In this document: positions 54,782 to 64,000 of the stretch, one piece after another
How the letters are laid out: each line of letters opens with the position of its first letter
Numbering within the stretch: position 1 is the stretch's first letter
Assembly (NCBI GenBank): GCA_021432635.1
Contig: MU270046.1
Coordinates: forward strand, 409,913 to 473,912
Source of the DNA: Thozetella sp. PMI_491
Lineage: Eukaryota; Ascomycota; Sordariomycetes; Chaetosphaeriales; Chaetosphaeriaceae
DNA length: 64,000 nucleotides
Reading direction: 5' to 3'
Notes under the pieces: model-generated
Database searches by the model: none
Seen by the model: only the letters and a program-made list of their open reading frames with translations
What the model was told of the DNA's origin: nothing
Made by a program: the position numbers and the translations under genes

Positions 54782-56942
54782 TTTGGTCGGTATGGGGTCC
54801 GGGTTTGAGATCCCGGATCCTGGGTTGTGCTCTCCTTTATGACCTATACGCGCTTCTTCCGCCTTGTCGGCTACGTTCTTCCGCGCTGTCGGCTACGTTC
54901 TTCTTCCGCTGTGTGGGGGAAGGGGGCTGATAAGAACGTCTCTGTACAGACACGAGGTGCATCGAGGTGCATGCCAAGATTCTAGGCCTACCAGAAGGCT
55001 GGTGAGCTAGGCCAGAGTAAGGGTGTCGGCTCCTAGGCGTAATCTGGAGGGTCCGCCTGTTGTGATAAGGGTCGCCTCTTGACTCATGTACAATTGAAAC
55101 CGTTCTCAACGGCCCCTTCCTTGATATTTGGACTCGCCAAGGAGGAAGATGCCAAAATTTTCTCCAACTAGCTTTTCTTGGGCAAAAATTAGCTTGATCG
55201 AAGACCGTCGCGCATTGACTGTTATTCAGCGAGACAAGCGGGGGATGCAATATTAAGCTCTCCTTTGGGAGATATTGCAGGTTGCTCCAAGCCCGCTAAA
55301 CTATAAAGTGGCAGTCAGCCGAGACGCCCAGCCATTTAGTGGTCCAACGAAGCAACACAGGCACATGTTGGCTCGACGTAGCCATGTCGGTACCAGGCGA
55401 CTGCCAAGGAACCAAAATGGACATACCCCACACCATGTCCCCATCCCTGTGTCTCTTGTAGCGGGCATGTGCTTCGTTCTCCTCGCGAATGCCATACGAG
55501 ATCAAGCTTTGTGTTCTATGCGATGCTGTCACGATAGATGCTTTCGGGGTGATCATGGTGGAAGGCGAAACTAAATGGTGGCCTGTGTCCTCGAGAATTT
55601 TTGCTCCATTCCAGCGCAGTTCATCCTGTATTTGCTGGTGTACCAGCCGATATTCTGGTCGGTTTTGGTGCAGTGTTTTGGTTCAGTCCTCTTTCGAAAT
55701 CTCATCCTCGCCCATTTCTTTCCAATTTTCTGACAGCTGGTGCATTTGCCCGCTTCGCAAGCGCTTCGCGTGCCTAACTGTGCAGCCTCTAGGGGCGTCA
55801 GTCGATGTAGATGCAGGCGTTTTGGACTAAGAGTTTTCAGATGTCCCTTTAGAATGCTTAGTACCTAGTCTCACGGTCTTTACTCGTTGCTGGAGGCTGT
55901 CTTGATTCCGTCGGGGGAGCTTTTGTTTTTGTGGCGGTAAGACTAGACTTCGTTTTAGAAGGCTCATCCTTAATAGCATTCGCTTTAGCACCTGGCCTTT
56001 TCGTGATCACAGCATAATTTGGAGTATCTTTTCCCTCGGAAACGCCTTGCACCCGCCACGCTTCTTACAACCACGGCTTCTTCCCGCTGAAGCCGGGGCG
56101 CTGATCAATAGCTTAGGACGCGGACAAATAATTGCTAGTATCCAGATTAGCAACTAGGAGGTACAACAGGCTCTCGTAGTGCGGTCCTTTTATTTGGCCA
56201 GACAAGTTCAATTCCACGAGACGATTGTACTAATTCGTGCCGTCTCGGTCGCGACGTCATGGCGAGCTCCAAGCCATTACCTTGTTTCAGGTCGAGGCCA
56301 ACATCACTAACTTCTAAGATATCTGTCTAAGTCTCAGTGGGGAATTTTAACTCGGGTGGTGAGCGCTTGACAGCTGGTTTCGCCGGCTGTGTCATAGTGC
56401 CTCCTCCTAAATTACCCTGTAGATAACTTTTTGTACCTGAGCTAACACGCCAAGAAACGCTTGTGGAAATGTTGGCCCGGCGAGAGGCTATTGTAAGGAG
56501 GGAATCGACCGAAGCAAGGGTCTGCGGGCATATGCAACGCCTTTTCTAGTGCTAGGATTCGAGCTAACATGCAAAGCAGTCAGTTGGTAGATGTGGGCCG
56601 TCAAAGGAGCGGCCTCATTGTGGCGCCAGAAAGGGCGAGGAAGCCTAACCAACACATTCTCGGAAAACTGCGGAACTTCGATACTACCTAGCAGCATTTC
56701 CACCCATTGTCCAGTTCTTTGATCAACCTCCTCAGGTACCACGCGGCAGCTGGTTGACGAGTGCCTTGATTCTTAAGCCCTGTATAACTGGCATTCGCCC
56801 CCAACTGATGTCGGGGATACTATAGGACCTCCAAACTTTTTCCAGTATCATATAAAATCCTACTCTGTCTCACTCCGAAGCCTCCGTATTCTTCCTCTGC
56901 CAACTACACACCTTTCACGACCGTAACTCTGAAACCTGAGAA
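54782..56942. other. Intergenic 2.2 kb, possibly with a gene remnant
   Basis: The longest unassigned stretch. On the minus strand at 55858-56052 a Lys/Thr-rich low-complexity frame (KSSLTATKTKAPPTESRQPP) is followed leftward by an open stretch with CTSCQKIGKKW. This may be a decayed gene, but I cannot name it. The right end holds the promoter of PPPGGWP member B. I see no terminal repeats or transposase motifs. Confidence 0.35.
54854..54911. repeat. 22-bp tandem repeat, about 2.6 copies
   Basis: The unit TTCTTCCGCCTTGTCGGCTACG at 54854-54875 is repeated with two changes at 54876-54897 and again in part. It lies in the promoter or 5' leader of the second MFS gene. Confidence 0.5.
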
Positions 56943-57881
56943 ATGGCTACCGTCCCAGTTCAAACATCTTCGTATAATCTTGAGGAGACGGTTTCTGTCA
57001 TCAGCTCCTTCTACGATTTTTTGTTCCGCATGCATGCTGGTGAGCAAGTTGAATCATTGGAATATCCTCCTCCTGGCGGCTGGCCAACAATCACCTATGA
57101 AGACTTTCGTAAGATGGGCTACAATGACACAACTATAGCTCTTATGCGTCAACTACCATACTTCTCGAACCCCGAATATGGCTGTTGTATCATGGAGAAC
57201 ACGTGGCCGTACGACTGGGCTTCTCATCGACTGCAAGTTGACTTTGACAAAATGGATGCGATCGAAACGAATAACGGCCATTTCTTCTGCTTGACCCGAT
57301 GTGAAGAATATGGATACAACGTGTATTGTGATACAAACCGAGGGGCAATTGTATGGACGAAACAAGACGGTAACTTCCCCGCGACGGCCTTATGGGGAGA
57401 CCTGGACGACGATGACGACGACGATGAAGATCTTGACTTGAGCGATTGGCAAAACTTCGAGTGGAAGGGCGTTCGAGTGTTTCGTATCAAAACCTTCTTC
57501 GATATGTGCGTGGAGCAATTCTCTTCGCTGGTTTGGATTCCACAAATGGAGGAGGGCAGCCACGGAAATGTAACAATGGTAATGAGGCACGGGGAGTTGT
57601 CCGAAATTGAGAAGCTAAGAGTTGAGATCCTTAAAAAGCAGGATGGCCTGGCGATGACTGGGACAAGGAGAAGGCTGTCAAGGAGAGTACAGAGAGGATA
57701 CATTTTGTGTCTTGAGAAGGATTGTACTGTTATATACAAACTTCATCCAGCACTACTGTCTCATGTTGCCGGTAGGAATAGGGGCTATGACATGGTTTGT
57801 CGAGTTGTGACTGCTATAGTAGTGCCTCTGTACACCATCCATAGCATTTCCCCCAATGCAAACGTCAAATTTTGCAAGTAG
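56943..57881 (+). CDS. Uncharacterised 'PPPGGWP' family protein, member B
   Basis: A single exon as read, 312 residues. The N-terminal core FYDFLFRMH...YPPPGGWPTITYEDF...ALMRQLPYF aligns with member A at 47723-48553. An acidic run of seven Asp near residue 160 (GDLDDDDDDDEDLDLSDW) follows. The region EWKGVRVFRIKTFFDMCVEQ has no recognised fold. The C-terminal 40 residues are hydrophobic and Cys-containing and may come from reading through an intron (a GTAGGA donor is near 57771). A TATA-like sequence, TATAAAATCC, lies about 90 bp upstream of the ATG. There is no signal peptide. Function unknown. Confidence 0.7.
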   Translation: MATVPVQTSSYNLEETVSVISSFYDFLFRMHAGEQVESLEYPPPGGWPTITYEDFRKMGYNDTTIALMRQLPYFSNPEYGCCIMENTWPYDWASHRLQVDFDKMDAIETNNGHFFCLTRCEEYGYNVYCDTNRGAIVWTKQDGNFPATALWGDLDDDDDDDEDLDLSDWQNFEWKGVRVFRIKTFFDMCVEQFSSLVWIPQMEEGSHGNVTMVMRHGELSEIEKLRVEILKKQDGLAMTGTRRRLSRRVQRGYILCLEKDCTVIYKLHPALLSHVAGRNRGYDMVCRVVTAIVVPLYTIHSISPNANVKFCK

Positions 57882-58664
57882 GTATGCTCTGTTGCATGCC
57901 GGCGGGCTAAAATGGGCGGGTTAAACAATGTGCATCGGTTAAACTTCCGACCCGATTCTCTGATGAATATTCCTCTAGTCACTTATTTAGCCAACACTAA
58001 CGTTGGTTTGGTACTAGATGATCTTGCATCGAGGTGTCTTACACCACTTTCGGCCGAACCCGCCCATCACAGTGCATGCAATTCTATATTCAAACCCGAA
58101 ACCTAACTTCGAAGTGTGGCGCAATATAGACCTTGCCAAGAGTGGTTTTGAGCTGCCTTGCCTTGATGGGAGCTGTTGTTGGTGGCAATGACGGGTCTTC
58201 GACTCTGCTTCCTGCCAATGATATATATACATCTAGTTATGCGCGCTAACCTAGTTGGCTCATCAAGTGCCAGGTTGCTGAATAGACGAGAAACCCGCAC
58301 TTGCCAACCTCTAACATGTGGACCTTTTTAGCAACGCCAAGATTCCCAAGGTTGAGTCGTCCCGGCCCCCATACGACATACTCCCTTCACAGTGGTAGTT
58401 CTGCTCGGGCGACCTCGTACCGTCCACCAACGCCTATTTACTTTGGAGGCACAGTTGGTCCAGGTTTCTGCGTCTTTTTAAGAAGTATCTACTTCTACCA
58501 TTCTATGTCTAATCGGGAAGTGAGGAATATGTTTGGTCTTGAAGGTAGAAACGTTTAGCTTCCGCGCGTGCTATATCCGCTCCCATCCACGCCGTCTACT
58601 CCCGATTGGCCGGCCCAGCTCAGCCGCCCTCTGTAACTCCGGACCATGCCTAAGTGCACTTCTC
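57882..58664. other. Intergenic 0.78 kb
   Basis: The spacer between member B and the spherulin-like stop (convergent genes). Chance ORFs only. Confidence 0.4.
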
Positions 58665-59780
58665 TTAGCGCAGGCGGCCCTGACGCCGAGAGAGCCCTTG
58701 GGCCGCTGCTGCTAGGTTCGCTACAGCCGTGATGCTGGCGGGCCCCTGGGTGAAGTTACCACGATAGCCGTACTGGGCGATGTAGAAACTGTGGACATTC
58801 TTGGCGATGATGGCGTTGACATCGGTCGTGAGCACGGATACGCTGGCAGGCTGGTAGGGTGTCCATGTCTCGTAGAAATCGTGCACAACGACTGACGAGC
58901 GGGAGACACGCGTCTGGTTGCTGGTGGGTAGAGTGTTGAGCGAGGCAGGTGTGAAAGGAGTATATCCGCCAGTCGGGCAGCGATAAATGCTGGAATTCGG
59001 GTCTGTAGCCCCCTGAACCTTGGTATAGCACGTCTCGAGGTTGAGGATGGCGTCGACTTCATCGAAAAGCGTCTCGCTGCCCGGGGCAACGGCGACACCG
59101 GGATTTAGCACCACGGTACCGCCACGACCCTTGGCGTTGACGGCGTTTTTGGCATACCGACTGATCGCTTGGTTGTATTGTAGGAAGGCCGGTGCAGTGT
59201 TGATCTCGTCAAAGAAGATCCCATCAATATGGACATCTTGCTGGACCGGGGGGTTCGACCAGTCCTTGAAGGTTGTCCAGCCCAAATACTGGTCGATGCC
59301 CGCCTCCACATCACTGATGGAGCGCGTTGATCCTGTGGTGGCGATGTAGCCTACAGTCTTGACATTGGACCGGCTTGGGGCGTTCAGCTGGCCTAGTCTC
59401 TGCGACCAGTCCTGCAGAGAGGCTGGGGGATTCGGGGTATAAGGTGCTCCACTGTGGTTGGCCGAATTAGTACTTGGTTCTCACTATAACTAGGAGCATC
59501 TCTATATGCGTGACGAGGGTTTACATGATTGGGTCACCGAAGGATCTATGACATGTCTTGCAACTCTATACTAGCGGAGATACTTAGGGAATGCGTACTT
59601 GTTATTGTCGATAATTACGGTGAATGGAAGCGATGGGTGAGCGTCAATGGCTGCGATCAAAGCGTCCCAATCTGCCTGGGCACCATTGGGATCCGTCGGG
59701 TATTCGTAGAACGGCACCATGAGGCCAACCTTTGCGGCAACAGCGCCGAAGAGAGCGACAAGGGGAATACCACGCTTCAT
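58665..59780 (-). CDS. Secreted spherulin-4-like cell-surface protein
   Basis: Two exons (59780-59599 and 59451-58665) give 322 residues. A signal peptide (MKRGIPLVALFGAVAAK) is followed by VGLMVPFYEYP. The spherulin-4 pattern runs through FTVIIDNNNGAPYTPNPPAS, SNVKTVGYIATTGSTRSISD, VHIDGIFFDEI and VVLNPGVAVAPGSE. The family folds as a TIM barrel related to GH114-type hydrolases and is common on fungal surfaces; in Physarum it is induced in spherulation. FFDEI supplies acidic residues at the expected barrel site, so a glycosidase role (galactosaminogalactan-type polymers) is possible but unproven. The C-terminus lacks a GPI signal and ends in Arg-rich sequence. Confidence 0.85.
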
Positions 59781-61646
59781 TCTGTGTGTGGGAGTATAAT
59801 TGCTAGGAAGATGAAGTAATTTGAGAGTAGACTGTGTTGCTAGAGATTGATATCGTCCTGCTGGCTTAGCTGAATTCTGGGAGGTATGCTCTCGTGCTCT
59901 TTATATCCGTTGGATGGAGAGTTGACGTTAACTTGAGGCCTGCATACACAGCCGATCTCGGTATTAACGTTACTCACAAACATGGCAACGTTTTTGGCCA
60001 AGCATCTTCTTCAATTTTATGCGTTACTAGATGTGGCTTTGAGACTGTGTGTGATTTCCCCAACTAGCTGGTTTATCTCCGAATGAGGATGAGGATGGTG
60101 TGGTTCGTACAAGGCTCCAGTGTACCGGGCTCCAGAGTGAGTCTAGCGGCTGTGTAACTTGGAGAACCCGGCCACTCCGGCAGCGCCCCCAGATTGCGTG
60201 TCCACCCTGTGAGACCAGGGGAAACGTGGGAAATGCGGCGCATACATAGTGTCGGCGATCCGGCGAAACACGATGCAACCTAGGCTAGAACGCGCGCTGC
60301 AGCCTCATTTGAACTATGCCAAAACTGCTACATATTTTGACTCACACGTAGCTTGTCAACGGTTGCTAGACCACCTATGTCCAAGGCTGGGTGCACGGAA
60401 ACTTGACGGCCACGTGCCGATCGAGCTATGGTGCGTAGCCAATTCGAGAACGGACTTGCTCACGATTTCTTTCCATACAAGCAGCTCGAGTAGTTTTACC
60501 GTGCCAGTTAGCTAGGACAGGCGGGTCACAACTATCTATATGTGAAAAGTGGATGCTTCCAGTGAAGTTTTCCTCCGCTAATGTCTCGGTTTTTTTCTCG
60601 GACAAAATCACTTGAGGCGGAAGGAGACCAATGGGCGTGGTAGCGGCAGATCCGCTCAGCCGGGGGCGCGGTGAGATGGCGTGTTAGTGTAGAAGCCATC
60701 GGGGAGGGGTTGGCAGGCGGTGACGGACCGCAAAGAGACAAGGCAGTACCGCTTCAGCTCATATCTGCTGGAAAACACTACCGAGGGCCGCATACGGTAG
60801 AAAATCTCAACTGGCCGGGGATAATACTGTCACATCCGACCAAGACGCTGGGGACACAATCGGGGTCCAATGACCTGCGAGAGATGCCCAGCGCAGGGGT
60901 CCATATGTTTGGTAACACACGCACCCGTACCAGTCCGCAGTAGATGCATGAGACATCGAACTATCGAATAATTAATGCAGATGCAGCCTGTTCATGACGG
61001 CATGCGCAGAGCGCAAAGGGTGTATGATTTTGGACAGAACATGAGCCACACAGACCACCCGGCCCTATGGAAGCGGCGATGGGCCATATCTTTTGGGCTC
61101 CAAGCCTTATGCGATTGTTCCTGATATATGATGATGAGATGCTCAGCCTTCAAGGAGATGTGGTTGACAGCTACCTAGAGATAGAGCAAGTGCGGCAGAT
61201 TCTCCGCCTGGCTACCCTCGTCCTTATCACATCGGCCCCTCTGGCCGGCTCCAGGCAGGATACGCTGTGTGTTTATCCCGCCTCCCAATAGCGACAGCTA
61301 CAGAGAGTGCATTGTAGGGACCATAGTGTGTGTGTACGTATGGCTGCTGCTATTCTTGTAGCTTAGATCTCCTAATGGCCTAGGTAAGGCAAGGGAATGC
61401 ACTCGGCTAGATCGTGTCGGACACGGCCGAGCACTCTAGCCAGCCACTTTGCTTGGGGATTCAGTTAGAAGCCGTTGCATTGGTCCGCTCTCTGCCACTT
61501 CACCCTACCGGAATGATCGTCGACGCATATATAAGGCTGACCCCGACGCCGAGAGGGGAAGCTCAGCGTGGCGCAACCCCGCCTAGAAAATACCTGTTGC
61601 ACAACGGCTGGACTAGTGCAAATTCCAAAGCTGATCTAATTAAACC
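59781..61646. other. Intergenic 1.9 kb
   Basis: It holds the spherulin-like promoter and the 3' region of the second S10 gene. Short ORFs such as 61067-61291 show no domain or codon bias. No repeats or tRNA-like B-box are evident. Confidence 0.4.
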
Positions 61647-63466
61647 TCACGGGCGACCAGTAAAATGCCCAGAATAGGACTCTGTATGCGTAGACTCGGC
61701 CGTGCCATTGGTCTTGTACGTCGGCGTGACCGGTTCGCTCCCATCGGCGATGGCCAGGTGTGAGAGCACACGACAGAATAGCTCGAGAGAGGCCTCCGGC
61801 TGGTAGTATGGAACCTCGTGGCCCGAATCGTAGACGCGGGTGAAACTGAAATTGCCGTACTGCCGGGTCGCGCCGTACTCCTTCCCGTCCACAACGAAGG
61901 GCGCATACCCTGCGGAGCGAAACTCAGCAGAGTTCTTGTAGTTCGCTTCAAGCGATACGGCCTCGCCGCCGAACCAGTTGCAGCTATAGTCCTACGTGAA
62001 CAGCCGGGTTAAACAGGAGCATGTGCAGTAAGGGTGAGCCAAGTTACCGCGTCGCCATACACCAGCGCTATCTGCACGCCATAGTCCAGGATGGCTTCGA
62101 GGTCCTCCATTATGTGCATGTACACATGATCGCCCGTATAGTCAAACCCATAAGCAATGGCGTTGCTTGGATTTGTGTAATTCAAATCGACCCCAAGGGA
62201 ATTCTGCGTGCTTTCGAGATTGACATAGTCGTACCAATAGGTAGGAGGGATTTCAGCCCTCCTCAATGCGCGGATGTCAAATGTGCTAACATTGGTAACG
62301 ACGGAAAAGGGCCGCTGAACAAGACTGCGACAAATGGCCGCGGCCTGTGCGCAGGTTGAGAGCCCATCTAAGTCGGTGAGATCCGACAGCGCGCAGTAGT
62401 CGATATAGTCCCGACACCCCCCTGCTCAGATTACATTAGCTACCGAGGTCAGAGAATCACATCATGGTTATCCCGTACCTGGGAAGTAATAGTTTATCTT
62501 CATCATGTTGTAAATAGTTTCGTTGATCAACTCGAGCCCGTATGTGTTGTGGACCGCGAACTCCGGGAAGTATGGCATCTGGATACGCGCGCAGATATAA
62601 TCCCATTGATGATGCCGAGGGAATGCATGTTTAGTGCCACCCCGGGGATTTTCCCGGCTTCGATAGCTTGGTTCTGCTCATAGAAGTACCGGAAGAAGGT
62701 TGGGCCCCAGTGTCCCCCATAGCTCTCGGTCCACAGGCTGAAGCTCCGCGACTCGATGTTCGCATCGAGGCTAGGCAGCGTCTCGATGAAGGCCTGCAAC
62801 ACCTCCCATACCCCCACCGCCGCGAGCCGCGTGGTGTCGGTGCGATACGGATCTACATAAGGCCAGCGGCCGGTCGGGTCGGTCGAGCTCTCTGGAAGCC
62901 CCGTGTTGTCATTTATGATGCCCACTATCTCTTGGTCGTATGAGAATCCCACGCCGATTGGCTGGGAAAGAAACAACAGATTGCTCGCCTCGCTCCAGGA
63001 ATAAGGATTCAGCTCCGTTGTCAGGTTTTCGGTCACAATGCAGGGACCAAGCTCTGGCCGTGCGTCAGCGAGGAATCGTGGGACAATCTACTGTAACGGA
63101 CGGCGCGGCCGACGTACCCTCAAACAGCCCGGTAAAGGAGTCCGCACCCGGACCTCCATTTATCCACAGCGTTATCGGGGCTTTGTTCGGGTTGTTTCTA
63201 GCTTCGAAAAACCAGAAAAACATGTGAGTGTTGTTGTCAAGGTCGACATATCCGCTGTACGAATTGACCCCTGTTGTGGTCTCGCACACGCCGTCTTTGC
63301 CAGGCTCCTTGTAGCGAATACTGACTCCGTTAGGGGATTGTATAGTTTTCACTCCGATAGGCTGCTCTGGAACCTGTCGCTCCAACAGTGTGGCGAGATT
63401 TCCCGGATGGAATGCGGCCAAAGCATGGCCGGCCAGCGCGAGTGCTGCTAACAATACCAGAACCAT
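61647..63466 (-). CDS. Second serine carboxypeptidase S10, one frame break
   Basis: Exons 63466-63118, 63053-62479, 62421-62048 and 61991-61647. A signal peptide (MVLVLLAALALAGHALA) is followed by the S10 domain: WINGGPGADSFTGLFEELGP, SQPIGVGFSYD, catalytic Ser in TESYGGHWGP, Asp in VYGDADYSCNW and His in YDSGHEVPYYQPE. The GADS loop fits a fungal subfamily distinct from the first S10 gene. In exon 2, near 62582-62595, the frame shifts by two within a GCGCGCG run: LGIINGII and then RIQMPYFPEFAVHNTYG lie in different frames. A 62-nt intron could bridge this but would remove the conserved LGIING segment. So the gene is either newly inactivated or carries a CG-dinucleotide error. The full length would be about 545 residues. 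Confidence 0.82.
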
Positions 63467-64000
63467 GGCCACCAGGAAACAGCGTGGTATTAAATCATTA
63501 TAACCGTAAGAATCTTATTTCGATAAATTTCAGTACACAGCATGCTCCCGTACATTGGTGGAGGAGGGGCCCTATGTATAGACGCCCCGATCCTCTCTCG
63601 GGGATTCGGTATCTGCCTCCCACTTTCGGAAGTCTGCAATAGCCCTCCGAGACTTGGCACAATAATGCCAATTATGGCCCATTTCACGATAAACTAGATG
63701 CAATCCGAGAGCAAGGGACAATTTGTGCTGCCTTTTCAAGATCTAACTCGGTGCTGCGCCCTATTGGGGCAGAACACCCTAGGATTTATGTGCATATGCC
63801 AAGGAGCCGTAGCCTTTTTGTGTAGCACAGATGGTCGTACTAGAAGAGCAAGAGTAATAAAGCTCGGGTGATACGGCTGTGATGAGAGGCCTTGATATCT
63901 CATTTCTTGCGCATCAGTACTGACACGGGACATTTGAGGCTGTTCACTCCAGTAGCAACCGTTCTGCTCAGTACAGAGGGCCAGGCAGCAAATGAGGACA
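63467..64000. other. Intergenic, right window edge
   Basis: Promoter side of the second S10 gene. The last 530 bp show no gene. A gene may begin beyond the edge. Confidence 0.4.

Noticed and set aside
55489-55830. ORF of 113 codons considered as a gene or transposase piece
   Set aside because: No domain, biased composition and no terminal repeats; left as unassigned spacer.
62534-62650. 62-nt intron ending just before MPYFPEF that would restore the second S10 frame
   Set aside because: It would remove LGIING, a conserved S10 core segment. A CG-dinucleotide indel is simpler.
1-64000. tRNA genes, CRISPR arrays and LTR or DNA transposons
   Set aside because: I looked for B-box-like GGTTCGA sequences, regularly spaced repeats, reverse-transcriptase or transposase motifs and long terminal repeats, and saw none that held up.

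Overview
The window is filamentous ascomycete DNA (Pezizomycotina; an Aspergillus/Penicillium-like eurotiomycete is my best guess). The evidence is short introns of about 50-80 nt with CTAAC-type branch sites, several Zn2Cys6 regulators, Dal5-type MFS carriers, sedolisin and S10 secreted proteases, an HRI1-like protein, a spherulin-4-like protein and an arrestin-related adaptor. There are about 24 protein genes on both strands. I see no rRNA or tRNA gene, no CRISPR array, no intact transposon, and no PKS, NRPS or terpene backbone gene. Gene models were spliced by hand; for most genes every exon phase closes exactly.

Layout. Base 2 to 661: 3' end of an LRR/F-box-like gene. 1.1-8.3 kb: a catabolic-looking group of a Dal5-type carrier, an HpcH/HpaI aldolase, a divergent D-2-hydroxyacid dehydrogenase and a Zn2Cys6 regulator. 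The carrier promoter and the aldolase/dehydrogenase promoter share a TCGGA-N5-TCCGA palindrome. 9.7-20.9 kb: sedolisin protease, cytochrome P450, ochratoxinase-like amidohydrolase, ACC-synthase-like aminotransferase and S10 carboxypeptidase. 21.4-34.3 kb: small secreted cupin, MDR oxidoreductase, an apparent fusion of two whole Zn2Cys6 factors in one reading frame, HRI1-like protein, amidase and AAAP amino-acid permease. 34.6-43.5 kb: Zn2Cys6 factor, GH18 chitinase-like protein, a second factor with only half a zinc cluster, and an arrestin-like PY-motif adaptor. 43.9-64 kb: MYND-finger pseudogene, a four-helix membrane protein of unknown function, two members of an uncharacterised 'PPPGGWP' family, a membrane-anchored CE9-like double amidohydrolase, a second Dal5-type carrier, a spherulin-4-like secreted protein and a second S10 carboxypeptidase.

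How the genes may work together. The first group reads as uptake and aldol cleavage of an organic or sugar acid under one regulator. Much of the rest hydrolyses peptide or amide bonds (S53, two S10, ochratoxinase-like, amidase, CE9-like) and sits near an amino-acid permease and an aminotransferase, so it resembles an accessory nitrogen-scavenging and detoxification region rather than a classical metabolite cluster. Two features cross gene boundaries. Four genes are best explained by GC-AG introns. Three genes (dehydrogenase, P450, second S10) each carry one isolated reading-frame break, which is either decay or assembly indels.
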